Assembly (NCBI RefSeq): GCF_910589235.1
Contig: NC_060969.1
Span: forward strand, 1,342,001 to 1,406,000
Reading direction: 5' to 3'
Origin: Vespa crabro
Taxonomy: Eukaryota; Arthropoda; Insecta; Hymenoptera; Vespidae
DNA: 64,000 nucleotides
Each line of letters opens with the position of its first letter. Within the stretch, counting starts at the first letter, position 1. Shown piece after piece: positions 1 through 13,100 of the stretch. The notes beneath the pieces were generated by a model. It was given only the letters and a program-made list of their open reading frames with translations. It searched no databases and was not told the origin of the DNA. Made by a program: the position numbers and the translations under genes.

Positions 1-1128
1 TATGTGGTACTATTTTAAAAGACAACGAGATTCTAGACTCATATAATTTTGTTTCATTGTTTTAATTCCGTATAACGATACGTGCCATAGTTCGTGTGAA
101 TATTTCGAAGTAAAGCATTGAAGAAATAGAAAAAGATCGCACTGTATCAGATATATTATCGTTAATTGTGTATGAGATTATGATTTCTATATATTTTGCA
201 ATATTCGATTTTCTTTCTTATATAACGAAGAAAAACTTTTACTAACATATTAATTAGTTTCAAAGATTTCATTATGATAAAACAATGATCAAGATTACTT
301 TTCAAGAAATTCATGATCTTCACATAATTCAAGTTATCAAGATTGGTAAGATTATTAGTAAACTTATTATGCTTTTTATTAACTCTATTTATTGTAATTA
401 TGTTAACATTTATTTTTATGATTGTTTTCTTTTATTTGTCATTAATTTCACTATATTTAGAATATATGCTTATGTCTGCGTGTGAATATGTAAAATTTGT
501 CACCAAGTATGTTGCTCCATAGTTGAAATTTAGTTTGCAATGAAATATATGGTACCATTGTAAATGTCTCGATATTAAATATGATCTTTGTCTCCCTCCT
601 CTATCATCGAACTGGTTCTCTGTTCAAACTATCTCACATTCTGTTTCTCATACACGTATATTCATTGCCCATGTATTTCACACAGTTAGATACGTTTGCT
701 TGAAGTCCAGTTTCTTCTTTGAGCTACCTAGCCTAAAAAATCTGGATGCATAGGTAATTACTTATTCCTTTTCTTTGCCGTTATATTCGCAATACAGAAG
801 TAACCACTGACTAAGGTTCAGGTTTACTATCTTGCTAGGGTATCCCATGTATCCCTCACTCATTAGAATGAAGTGTACTTTTGAAGATGAAATTCTCCCT
901 TCAGTAGAGGGATCTAATCCTTTTATACCTTAATGCTTGACTGTGTTCTTTTACAGAACAGAAGTATACGGAATAACTAATATATTGTTAAAATTATACA
1001 AATATTTATTTTTTTTCTTTACAAATTTTTATTTTTATATAATACATACAAAATTTAAATCTTTTCTTTACTTCAAAAGAAAAAATAACTTTTTCTTCAA
1101 AAGATATACATATATTTTTTTTATAAAG

Positions 1129-1181
<53 letters not shown>

Positions 1182-1836
1182 AAGATCGAAAAAATAATTT
1201 TTCACTTATAGTATATATTATATTTAAATTAATTGATAATTGTAATGATTTTTCATGAGTAAAGATTTTTACATTTAAAAAATTTTCTATAGAACATAAA
1301 AATGTAGATATATATTTTTAAATATAGATATATATTAATAATATAATTAATATATATAAAATAATATAATATATATATATAATTTATTGTGTGCATGTGT
1401 CTATATATATATACAAATATCAAGAATATCAAGATTATTGTTCGCTTGGCAAAACATCATATACATTAATTCATCATAAGTACATATAGAAAATTAAATT
1501 TCTTTTAAAAAACAATTCTACTAACTGATTTAACATCATGTGAAAAATATTATTGCTTGTTAACTGTTAGCTTTATAATAAAAACTAATAATTTCAAAAT
1601 AAAATTCTAGAATTAATATTTTACACGGTATAACTTTTTATCCAATAATAATTTATAATAAATGAAAATAAATGATAATTTGTTAATATTAATGTGATTA
1701 CGTAAAATATATAAAAACGAAAATGTTATCATTCGTGCAAAAACAGTGATATTTATTGCATTCTCATAGAAAATAGAAAAAACAAAGCTATAACTTAATA
1801 CGACATAACATTTAGGTGGCCTTTATTATGATAATA
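1..1836. other. AT-rich DNA, no gene recognised
   Basis: No open frame with recognisable protein features on either strand. Positions 560-930 are less AT-rich but match nothing I recognise. A long TA run lies at about 1129-1177 and further TA-rich stretches around 1320-1410. The left edge could hold the 3' end of an upstream gene, but nothing supports that directly. Confidence 0.5.
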
Positions 1837-1837
1837 G

Positions 1838-2185
1838 ATACGTTCGTCTTATAGTCCAACGACCCCCTATAGGTGCAGCTTCCCGAGCATACGAATATTC
1901 TTCTAGCGACGAAGGGGCATTATTGTCGCAATACGGGATTCACCCCTGTTTATCCGTAAAAAAAGGAGAATTTCTCATAGCCAAACAAGTTTCCAAGTCG
2001 AGGAGACAAACTTGCTGGGGGTCCATCCTGTAAATGTCCGTTCATGTCTGCTCGAAAGATCCTGAGAAAATCTTTCTTGTGCCCGGTCTTTCCCGCCTGT
2101 ATTCGAGAATCTCGATACACTAACGTGGGAAACGAGGGTGCGAATGATCATTAAGCTGCATCGCCACCGATCATATTTCTCGCCA
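1838..2185. other. GC-richer non-coding island
   Basis: A block of roughly balanced base composition stands out from flanks that are mostly A and T. Neither strand has a convincing frame or splice-bounded exon. It could be an enhancer of Syncrip or of a neighbouring gene, or an unrecognised 5'UTR exon. Confidence 0.3.
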
Positions 2186-3091
2186 AGACGTATATTTTTA
2201 TTGTGTTAAGAAAAGAAAAAGAAAAAAAAAATATATATATATGTATATCTATACGGGTTTCTTAGATCTCGACGTTCGACGAGCAATATGCAAAATAATA
2301 TCGCGTCGTGTGAACAAATACCTTGAATATGGTACTACAAAATGTCTACCTAAAAGAAAAAAAAAAAATATACATATATATATATATTTTTTTTTTTCAA
2401 CTTAATTTTAATAAACTCATTATTATATTTTATTCCATGAAATTGTCTCATATTTATCCATGTCTTTTTTTTTCTATAACTTTCGAGTATAAACTAAAAA
2501 AAAGAAAAAAGAAAAAAAAAGAAAAAAGAAAAGGATTAAGAAATATCTTTAACTACAATAGATAACAGATTATTAACTACACTAGATAAGAGATTATTAA
2601 ATAGCATGAAGGATAATAAAGTTGCGATTCAAAAAAAAATGTAAAAGTTTCAAAAACGATATTATTAATATCAAAATGGAACTTTTATCGATAACTGACG
2701 ATGTATGTAAATTGATCGAAAGTTTTGATTCATTTCGATAATTTGTTATACGTACGTGAACGTAATTAGTGTGACAATTTCTCATCGAATGTCAACATTT
2801 TATTCGTTTTTGATTTCGCTAAGATAATCTTTTATTTTTTTTATTCGTCGCTTGGATACTTTTATTAATTTAAAAAAAAATTACGAAAGGTTCAGCCATT
2901 TAAAAGAAAAAGAAAAAGTAAAAGAAAAAAAGAAAGAAAGGAAAAAAAAAGAAAAGAAAAAGAAAAAACAAGCTAGAAAAGATCGAAGAAACAAGATTTT
3001 TCAAATCGTAGGTATGTACACGACCACTTAAATTTCAACCTCAAATAACAATAACGCGAGGGTCAGGCAAAAAGTGCATTGTCTACACGTC

Positions 3092-3508
3092 GCTGGGAGA
3101 CAGACATACAGACAGACATACAGACATATAGGCAGACAGACAGACAGACAAGCAACACAGTGTGCAAGAGAGAAAAGGGGAAACAGAAAAGAAGAAGGAA
3201 CGAGGAGGTATAGACAGAAGGAGTGGGGAAAGGAAAGAGAGAGAAAGAAAGAACGAACAAGAGAAAGACGGAGAAAGAGAGAGAGAAAGAGGAGAGAGAG
3301 AGAGAGAGAGATATGAAGGGAAAGAGACGAATAGAACAGACAGAGTGGGTGGATAAGCGAGAGCGAGTAAGCGACTAAATTAGCGAGCGAATTAGCGAAC
3401 GAGTAAACGGATGGATGTGTAGGTGGAGATGAACAACGAAACGAACGAGTAAAAAAGAGAAAGCTAGATAGATATATAGATAGATAGATAGATAGATAGG
3501 TATATAGA
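3092..3508. repeat. Compound CAGA / GA / GATA microsatellites
   Basis: A CAGA-type run (about 3102-3150) passes into GA-rich purine sequence (about 3230-3312), then GCGA-type degenerate repeats (3356-3410) and a short GATA run (about 3465-3500). Open frames through here are low-complexity artefacts. Confidence 0.85.
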
Positions 3509-3697
3509 TGAAAAGAAAGAAAGGAAGACGATGATATATGTTAAGGTTTCTTAAAAAAAAAAGGAACAATTTTTGTCTTGAAAAACCTTCGATAGTTTCT
3601 AGGGTGGTTTGCTGCTTCCGGCAGAACGACCAATACGATTTGGAAGATAAAAATAATCGACAGGAAAGTAGAAAAGCTCCGAGGGAACAGGTTTCTG

Positions 3698-3745
3698 CGA
3701 ACGAACGAACGAACGAACGAACGAACGAACGAAACGAACGAACGA
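3698..3745. repeat. GAAC tetranucleotide microsatellite
   Basis: About ten copies of the tetramer GAAC (CGAA) with one interruption. A shorter GAAC run is at 30110-30131. Short open frames on both strands here come from the repeat. Confidence 0.9.
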
Positions 3746-4158
3746 GCGTGCGAGCACTCCCGTCCGTCTCTTTCCCTCCTCTTCATCCACGGTGAGACGC
3801 GAGTGCACGACTCGACCAGACGGACGGCCTACGGTTGCTTTCAGGTACGTGCCTTAACCCTCGTGCCCTGTTCTTAACTCCCTAGAATTATAAACGCGAG
3901 ATAGATCGCGACGAAAAATAGCGAACGTCATATAGCCAATATAATTTTGATAAAGTAATAAAACGTTTTTTATCGGGAAAAAGAAAAGAAGAAGGGAAAA
4001 AAAATATTATCTTTCTTTATTCATTACGTATATTTCTCTCGATAATGAACTTAACAAGAAAATATATTGTAAATTTGATAAGTGAATTGTTTTAACTCTT
4101 CTTAGAAATTGTTTCCTTTTATAAAACATTCGATGAAACTTCTTTCTTTTTTTATTCT

Positions 4159-4190
<32 letters not shown>

Positions 4191-4446
4191 TCTTTGACCT
4201 CGCACGAAGTTCGTTAATTTCGAATAAAACGAAAGATCTATAGAATTAATCTATTAGATGGGGAATAACTTTTTTTTCTTTGCAGTAGACAAGAAGTTAT
4301 CGTTCGTTAAACGATAAATTTTTAATTTATATCGTTTTTGAATTGATTTTTTTTTAATTGAGTTTTGTAATTTCTAATTATAGTAATAATTATTTAATAT
4401 TTTTTTCGTCTTCTTTTTTCTTCTCTTTTCTTTTTTTTTATTTGGG

Positions 4447-4640
4447 CTAAGCGTTCTTTCGTATCGTACTTAGAGGCGGTTGTGTTCACCGGGGCTTGTT
4501 CAAGGAATGCGCAACATGTGGCAGGCAACATGCTATTTTGTACATACGCCCGATGCAGCGTTCAAAGAGTTACGCGTAATGTCGTTTGCAAGATGTTGCA
4601 TGACAAAAATCGACGCCATTCGAATACAGGTTATATCAAA
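4447..4640. other. GC-richer non-coding island with repeated GCAACATG
   Basis: A block of balanced composition in AT-rich surroundings. The octamer GCAACATG occurs twice within about 20 nt, and its core in inverted form (ATGTTGC) about 60 nt later, so the RNA could fold locally. No splice-bounded coding exon is apparent. Confidence 0.3.
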
Positions 4641-5277
4641 CCTTCGATATATACATTTGATTATATTTTAATTTCCTTTCCTTTTTTTTCTTCTTTTGTA
4701 CCACCTTTATAGTACAATATTTTAGTAAAATATTTTTATAAAATCGTTTAATCATAATAATTAATCAAAAATTATAAGAAATTTAAAGAGAAAATAATGA
4801 AATATTACAAGAATTGCAAACGAAATTGAAAGTTGAAAGAAATAATTCGATCGTTTATAAAGGAAGAAAAAAAAAATAAAGAAGAAAAGAAAAATTGATT
4901 TCAATTGATTTTTTATCTTTTAATTAAAGACAAAAAATAACTTGATAGAATTTTCTTATAAAGACGTAGGAACGATGTATGTAGGTCAAGTAGCCGAAAC
5001 TGGACGAAGGTTAGCTTCGAACCCTTCTTCGCATATGGAAAGAACCTAACATCCAGAATTTATCAATGACATCGATCTTTTACCTTAATATAAAAGTTAA
5101 TTTTAATTCAACGATATTTTCATTTTTTCATTGAACTTTTTAATAACCATTCATCGATTGTGAAATAACAGGTTATAAATAACAAAAGAATTTTGCAAAC
5201 GTTCTGACATTATATCTAATATTATTCGCGATAATAAAGTTGTTTCGAAAGTTTCATCGAATATTTCTTTAGACTAC

Positions 5278-5324
<47 letters not shown>

Positions 5325-5756
5325 CGAATCATTTTTAAATACTAGAACAAAAAAATCTTTTCGATAAAAAAAAAATACATATACATGCAACATACATATA
5401 TACATACATTGATGCGCATAAAATATTAGTCACTGCATACGTACGTGCACTCTCAGATTGCGTAACTAACTAGCTAGAATTCATTTTCTGGGATACTAAC
5501 GAAAATAAATCCAGCACAAATATCAATTTTTATTTTTATTTTTTATCTTTCAATATATGTATATATATAATATATATAATATATATGTTATCAACTTATA
5601 ATTCAAGAACAGACAAGTTAATAATTTTTTTTCGTTTTTCAATCAATATAATTTCTAAATGATATTTCAATTTGAATATATATATATATATATATTAAAA
5701 AGATAAAATTGTAAGATATTCTTCAAATCTATACATATATATAACATATATATGTA

Positions 5757-6140
5757 CATGTATACATAAAACAACGAGCGTCGTTTTCTGTTAAAACCGC
5801 GAAGCCCCTCGGCGGTAGACGCGTGTATAACCTCTTCCGCTTAAAGGTCCCGGCTACGGGCCTGGGCCAACGATGCATGCCTCCTCTCTCATATACTGCA
5901 CGGTCGTCGAACGAGTCCAAACGCACCTTAACGTAGCCCACGAGAGAAAACCGTTCGCGCGATCGTACTACGCGTGTCTCCTTTGACCTTGCTCCGGCTG
6001 CAGTTTCGTCGAAAGTAGATTTTGCCCTTCGAACGTGTGCCCCGTTCGTTCCTTGAACCGCGGGGGAGCTTACCTCATTGTCTTATTTTCACCTGCCACA
6101 TTTTCGAAAAGGCAGCATGCGTTGTATTAGGTTAACACGC
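5757..6140. other. GC-rich island, possible enhancer or distal promoter
   Basis: About 380 nt with GC well above the flanks and many CpG dinucleotides. It contains an E-box (CACCTG, near 6092) and, read on the minus strand, a donor-like ATGAG/GTAAGC near 6072-6082. A 70-codon minus frame covers part of it but has no recognisable content. It may be a distal Syncrip promoter or an enhancer. Confidence 0.3.
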
Positions 6141-6889
6141 TTATTCAAAACACACACATACACGCACGAAAAGAGAATTCATATCAAACGACGACGATTT
6201 ATGAGCTAGACGTAACCACAAAGAACATTTCATACTTTTTAGATACGACGAACGAAGATTCACCGACGAATTCTTTTCTTTTCTTTTTTTTGTCCTTCTT
6301 TTTCCCTTAACCGTTCGTAATATGAATCTCTTTCAACGTTGAATATTAATTATGCCTTCGCAAATCATTTTGTGTAGCATTGATGATGAATATATATTTT
6401 TCATTTTACGAGATAACAAGACGAGAGAATTTTATAGCTTGCCTTTTTTTTCCCCCCTACATACGTAAATACGTACATATATCACGTCGAAGACACGATC
6501 TTTCGCGATTCGCGCGAAAAGGGTCAACGTGCTCTCCGAAGTATTATCGACGAAGCAAATCGTCTCGCGGAATACATTACGAAATGCAAACTAAAGTATC
6601 TGTCTACTATGTATGTTAAGAATATCTATTTACTGTCCGATCGTGTCCAATTTGTAAAGTTTTCATATATATTTACAAGATGATATGAATATTTAATCTT
6701 TCTTTTGATCGTAACAATTTTTTGTCGGTGATAAATGTTATTAGAAAAATAAAAAAAAAAAAAAAAAAAAGTTAGGTTAAGATAAGCATATTAAAAAGAT
6801 TTAACTTGATATCTTAACGCTGTAAACGTTAACGATATGCTTTGTGAATATTTAGTTGAAAAAAATGTTGGAAATGGTTGGAGCACGAT

Positions 6890-7520
6890 CGATATTTAAT
6901 ATGTAGGGATCGTAAAAAGGTAGCGACGGCCCTGGCCTCTAAGGCGGGGCTCGTCTGTGCCGCGAAGAGAGAGGTAAGAGGTTGAATCGGATTGGATTGG
7001 GGCGCAACTCGCAAGCAAGCGAGCAAGCAAGCAAGCAAACTGGTTTGGTTTTGTGGGGCTTGCACCACTGCATCGCTCCATCGGCGAGGCAGTCCAATTT
7101 ATGCATTACGGCTATGTAGGCACTACACGATATCAAAACTCTCTGCGCCCGGGCCTTACAACTCCATTTACCATCTCCGTTACAATATTATCAGAATTTC
7201 GCAAGTGCCTACAAGAACTAAATTTGCTGTAACCAACGTCCACATTTGGGTACATACCATCATCCACTTTGTGTTTAGTCGGTTACTACACGCACGTTCG
7301 TTCATTCGCGCGGTGAAACAAAGAAGTCCAAGTGTGTTAAACGATATAATATATATATTTCGTGAAACGCGTCGCGATTGTGGTGTTTGATAATTATGAA
7401 TTTCATACCTCGCAAAAGATCGTGACTGTTTTTGTGTTCGTCTGTTTCTCTAATTTGGTGCTTCGCTTTACGCATTTTGCAAAATTTAGTTATTGTGAAG
7501 AGTTTCAATCCCGTCAACAG
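6890..7520 (+). promoter_or_regulatory. Candidate distal promoter / 5'UTR exon of Syncrip
   Basis: A GC-richer stretch with AAGC-type repeats (about 7010-7040) carries two plausible plus-strand donors: GAGAG/GTAAGA near 6972 and CAACAG/GTACAC at 7521. No long frame is shared with the donors, so if transcribed it would be 5'UTR. Plus orientation and position upstream of Syncrip suggest an alternative first exon. This is inference only. Confidence 0.3.
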
Positions 7521-7780
7521 GTACACATCATTTTAATTGTATGATTTTAATTTTTTTTTCCATAACATTATTTATTCCCTTATCGGCAGCTTCAAACGAA
7601 CAGAGTGCAATTGCCAAGAGCTGTGCTCATGTATTTGCTTTTTTTTTTGTCTATATGTGGCGCTTTCGTCTCTCCGTGAGGTTATATAGTGCTGGAGTGC
7701 ATCGTTCGATCCTCGCCTTGTGATGCTGTCTCTTTCTTTTTTTTTATCTCTGCTCGCCCGCGTTCGCGAGTCGTAACAGC

Positions 7781-7781
<1 letters not shown>

Positions 7782-7819
<38 letters not shown>

Positions 7820-7852
7820 AAGAGAGAAAGAAAGAGAGAGAGAAAGACGACC
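7782..7852. repeat. GA microsatellite
   Basis: An uninterrupted to lightly interrupted GA run. It creates serine/leucine-rich or arginine/glutamate-rich frames on the two strands that are not genes. Confidence 0.9.
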
Positions 7853-8659
7853 GTGGCAAATTCCTATCTCGTAATTATCGTTTTTCGAAGGGAGAACATT
7901 TAATAGTTCCTTCAAATGATGATTATTTATCAAAAGTATAACTTTGTGTAACAATTTATAATGCAATAATATATGCCTATATGTTTATATTTCAATATCT
8001 ATCTCCTTGAAAATAATTTTTCTTTCAAATTTACTTAATTGTAGACTTATATAAATTATATTCGTAGATTTCATCATAAAAAAAAGGATCATTAGTAATT
8101 TTTAGAATTTTTCTCTATCCATCTCTTCGATCTTTGTTTTGACCTTAAATATTGTTAAAGAATACGCGAATTGCACACTTTCATTCCATTTTCTGTACTC
8201 GATCAAATAGAAACAAAACCATGAACGTATTTGTATTCATTTTAAATTTTCTAATGATTTCAGTTTGTTATCAAATGAAAAATAAACGAGTTATATTTTT
8301 TCTTTTTTTTCATTTTTTTTTTAAAAAAAGAACTTAGTGCATTTGCAAGCAGATAAGACGTGTTGATAATTGAAAAGTATCGTTTCAATTCTAACTCATT
8401 AATAGAAGGAAAAAGAAATAAATAAATGATAATATAATATTGCTTCTGCATTTTAATATTTTAATGTTATAATAAAAAATAATCGATAAAAAAAAGAGAA
8501 AGATAGAGAGAGAAAAGTCATATATAAGAAATTAATTCGTCATTGACTTTAATAATATTGTTGTTGCATGCTATTAACAATTTTCAACATGAATAATTTA
8601 CGCGCCGTATTAAAATTTCGATCGAAATTATAAAAGGAAATTAGACAGAAGTTCTTTAT

Positions 8660-8938
8660 GTGATCACACACGGCTTTGAAAGCGAGTAACGTCTTCTCCG
8701 ACTACCCGTCACCCATGGTTCGTTATTTCGCGAGCGTACGGCACAACTTTTTCTCTTCTCACGGTTTTCGCACGGGCCAATCAGAATTTACGAGTGCGCC
8801 CGAAAGAAAATGGCCAACCTCGTGTCGCTGGGTTCGAGCGTATCTTTGCGCGTCGTTTTGTGAACCCCGTAGTCCGCAATCACGTTGACGTCTGTCGCCA
8901 TTTCCTCGCACAGGGGAACCATTCGTTTATTTTCTAAG
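8660..8938 (+). promoter_or_regulatory. Probable promoter and first (non-coding) exon of Syncrip
   Basis: A GC-rich, CpG-rich block with a CCAAT box (GCCAATCAG, about 8776-8784) and a CRE-like TGACGTC near 8887. It ends in the donor TCTAAG/GTAAAT (last exon base 8938). The first coding exon has its acceptor at 10167-10168, which needs an upstream 5'UTR exon, and this is the best-placed candidate. A second donor-like site (ACGAA/GTAAGT, near 9054) may mark an alternative. The start site is not visible. Confidence 0.55.
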
Positions 8939-10170
8939 GTAAATCGTAAAGCTTTTCGATAACGAGAAAGCACGATTTTTACATTCCATTATATTATTGT
9001 AAGAAATTAAAAAAGTGCAATAGAAAAAAATTCTTGTGTTCCGAGGCGAACGAAGTAAGTGTTTTCGGGTGTGCAAAAGTGTATCGCATTCACCGAGATG
9101 TGTGGATGCAGCTCCATTGCCGGCCGGCGAATGCCTATGAAAAATTATAATCGTTTCATTTTGTGCGCGCTTATCTTTCCTAGTGATAGTGAGGATCTTA
9201 GAAATGAATTGACCGCATTGATTGGAATTTATTTATTGAATTGGTCATATTTTTCATGCTATTTTTTTTTTTACGATTAATGATTCGGTAATTCCTATGT
9301 GAATTGTGAATCTTTCGATGGAAAATTCATAAAATCAAATTGAATTTTTTTCATTAACGAAGTTATAACCGCCATTGTAAAATATCACCCTTTGAAACCT
9401 TATCTAACGATCTATATGTTAGCGCGGGAAAATTCTGTGTATCTCTAGTTCATCGATTCGCGTTTCGGTGTTGTATGGATTTTTTATTTTTTATGTTATT
9501 GTTTTTTCGTCTTACTTTTTATTCCTTTTTCATACACATGTAAGTGTATATATATATATATCTTTTATTATTTTTTACATATTATGACTCTATTTGAATA
9601 TACATGGAGCACATTATGAGAAAAAATTGTTTATTTTCTATTAAAAGAATTGTATGTTACAATATTTAGATACAAAAAAAAATATAATAATGATATTATT
9701 ATCACAAAGATATTCGATGGTTTTGTTTCATTCTGTTATTATATTTATATCTTTGTTTCTAGCAATATATTAGAATAACAATGATTAATGAACTTATGAA
9801 AAATCTTTGTTTTAAATTTATTGATAGTATTCTTATATTGTACAAATAATAATAATATTGTGAAGTTTTTAAAAGAAAGCCAGCACAGGTGTTAGTACTA
9901 ATATTTACAAGCTTTTATTACATATACAGTCCGTGTTTCTATTAAATTCAATAGTTTCTGTCAATAAATTAAAATATTTGTTTGAAAGTTTATGGATAGA
10001 AATGCTTATATTATTATAAATTAAAAATATTCTTTTTTATAATTTTAGTTATTTTCTCATATTCTTTTATTTTGTAAATATTATCCGGCTGTGATTATTT
10101 CGTTTGTGAATTTTATGTATTAATATTTGTACAATTTTTTTTTTAATTTGAAAATATTTGGATTATAGCT

Positions 10171-13100
10171 ATGGCCGAAGGAAATGGGGAAATAAAAATG
10201 GAAGAGAAGCAGTCGAAGGAGGAAATGGAATATACAGAACGGACAGAAGATTATACAAAACTAATCCAATATGGACTAGATGAAAAAGTGGCTGCCAAAC
10301 TCGATGAAATTTACAAGACAGGAAAACTGGCACATGTGGATTTGGATGAAAGGGCATTGGATGCATTGAAGGAATTTCCAGTTGAAGGAGCTTTAAATGT
10401 ACTCACACAATTCCTTGAATCGAATTTAGAACATGTGTCTAACAAATCAGCATTTCTTTGTGGCGTAATGAAAACATATAGGCAAAAAAGTCGTGCTGGT
10501 CAAGGTACTGGTACAAGTACAACATCTAAAGCACCTGATGAGGATAAAATCAAGGTAAATTAATCCTTTCTTATTGAAAGTGACTATTATCACTTAACAA
10601 AATACTACATGAATTAAGAATTTTAGATGAACATAGCATATCTTTATATCTTCATAGTAACTAATGTTCTTTAATCTGATGTATATTTATTCGTATTTTT
10701 TTCTATATTAATTTGGTATAACTTAAATAAGAGATCAATATAATATTAATAACTTGCATAATAAAAAAAAGTATTAGATATTACACTCTGTGGACAAAAT
10801 TCAGCCATAACGAAAAGGTTAATAAAAGAAAATTGCAATAGAATTATATTTTTCATTAATTGATATTATAATTATAGATGATACTTGAAAGAACTGGTTA
10901 TCCATTGGATGTAACAACAGGACAAAGAAAATATGGCGGACCGCCACCAAATTGGGAGGGCCCGACTCCAGGAACTGGTTGTGAAGTAAGTTTTTCTCTT
11001 GACTTTAACATAAAAGTTTTAATTATAGATAAAATATCTTTGCATTGATTTTTATTATAAATAAAATTTAAATATTGCACTATTTATTTGTGATATAATA
11101 ATTTATATTTATTTCTATAAAGGTGTTTTGTGGTAAAATCCCAAAAGATATGTATGAAGATGAATTAATACCATTGTTCGAAAAATGTGGGAAAATTTGG
11201 GATTTGAGACTGATGATGGATCCTATGTCAGGTTGCAACAGGGGATACGCATTTATCACTTTCACTAACAGGGATGCTGCTCAATTGGCTGTCCGTGAGG
11301 TATGTTTATATTTTTTCCTTATTATCCTTATCTATTGTGTAGGTACATGTTCGTAATGTGTACAAATTGGTTATTTTTTTTTTTTGCTCCAGTCAATACC
11401 ATGCCGCTATGGATATTGGATTTTTTGTTCCTTTCTTATTTACAACATTTTTAGAAATGTTACAAAATTGTTATTGCTACCAAATCACGTGTTCTTTCGA
11501 AATGTTTATGAATTTGTTGTTGTATGAATCATATTAGTAGCTTTTATTTAATTCTGAAAAATGTTTATATATATTGTGTGCATATATATGCATCATATAT
11601 ATATTTGTTCTTTTTTTTTTCCTTTTTTTTCTTTTTTTCTTTTTTTTAAATATATATATATATATGTATGTATTTAATTTATATATATATTTAATTTATT
11701 ATATATATATATAAAATAAATAATTCATCATATCACATCAAATTTGAATGCTTTATTACATATAGTTTCCTTTTTATTTCTATTATTTATTTAGTTATAT
11801 TAAAAGTAATCATATTTAATGAATAAAACATTAAAGAGGTGTCAACGCGATATTACTAATACACATGTAGCTTTTATATAGTTATTTAAATCACTAAACA
11901 TTTCGAACGACTATTATCATATCCCTATGTGGCTTGTTCTGTGTTCTTCATACCTCTTAATTTTCCTTGTAGTGGTATATTCAAACATGTGATTTAACAT
12001 AATCTAAAATTTTAACTTCTTTTTTGTTAGGAACAATCCACATATCTGTTTCTTATGTATATGTCCCTGACCATTTATTCATCTTTAAGTATACAATTAT
12101 TTCCAACTTATCCCAACATACAAATAACACTGAAAAATGTATATTAATTATATCCTACGGATAAGTTTCTTTTTCCAGCTCTCCTCTTTGCTCAGTGGGC
12201 AAAATTGGGAGTGGAGAACCTTCCTGAAAATGAAAATGAACAAAAAAAAAAAAAAAAAAAAAAAAAAGAAAAAAGAAAAAGAAAAAAACTGTGTCTTTTG
12301 AAGTCTAATTGGTTAGGGGTATATTTACTAATTGGTCAAAACTCATTGGACAGTGACAATTTTTGTAACAAAATTTAAAAAAAATTGGTAGGCTTAAAAT
12401 TTGTTTACAGGAGCACATGAACGCCGGTTTCCTATATTGTGAAGACTCGAGCGACAAAGCGCATGCCACTTTCTCGCTTTCATGGATCTACGCCATGTTA
12501 ATTTCTTTACTAAATTGCACATTTTGAAATTCTTCCCAAATTCTACCATTTGTCGTAATTACTTAACCACTCAAATTGTATCATTGGAACAAAATTAGGC
12601 ATGTGTCTGTTTTCTTCATCCCACAGCTCGATAATCACGAAATAAAACCCGGCAAGAATCTGAAAGTAAACATTAGCGTTCCTAATCTACGACTTTTCGT
12701 GGGGAACATACCAAAGTCAAAAGGCAAAGAGGAGATCCTGGAGGAATTTGGTAAATTAACAGGTAAAGTGAAATTCGAGGAGTGTGTACCTACCTACCTA
12801 CCTATACCTACCTGTCTACCTGTATTGTAACTTAAGAGTGGTAGCTTTTAAGTAGTGGTTGTAGATGGTATGGAACTATGGAGCATCCAAACGATCATGC
12901 GACTGTGTGATCTACAAAACCTGCGGCACCTTCAGATCTGGTCAGTCTCCTTGCCTCTCGGTTTATTAGTGAACAGTAACACCTCTCTGGTCCAAGTCTT
13001 CTTTCCTCGCATATTTAGGTTGAGTTATGAGTTATCTGCTTCCTACTATACACGCGGAACCTTACTATCCATCTGCCACCTCATTCCCACTTTCTGCATC

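Noticed and set aside
3102..3150. CRISPR-like regular repeats
   Set aside because: Simple CAGA microsatellite without spacers, in a eukaryotic context.
5729..5941. 70-codon minus-strand frame in the 5.8-kb island
   Set aside because: No recognisable content; its C-terminal part is TA-repeat translation.
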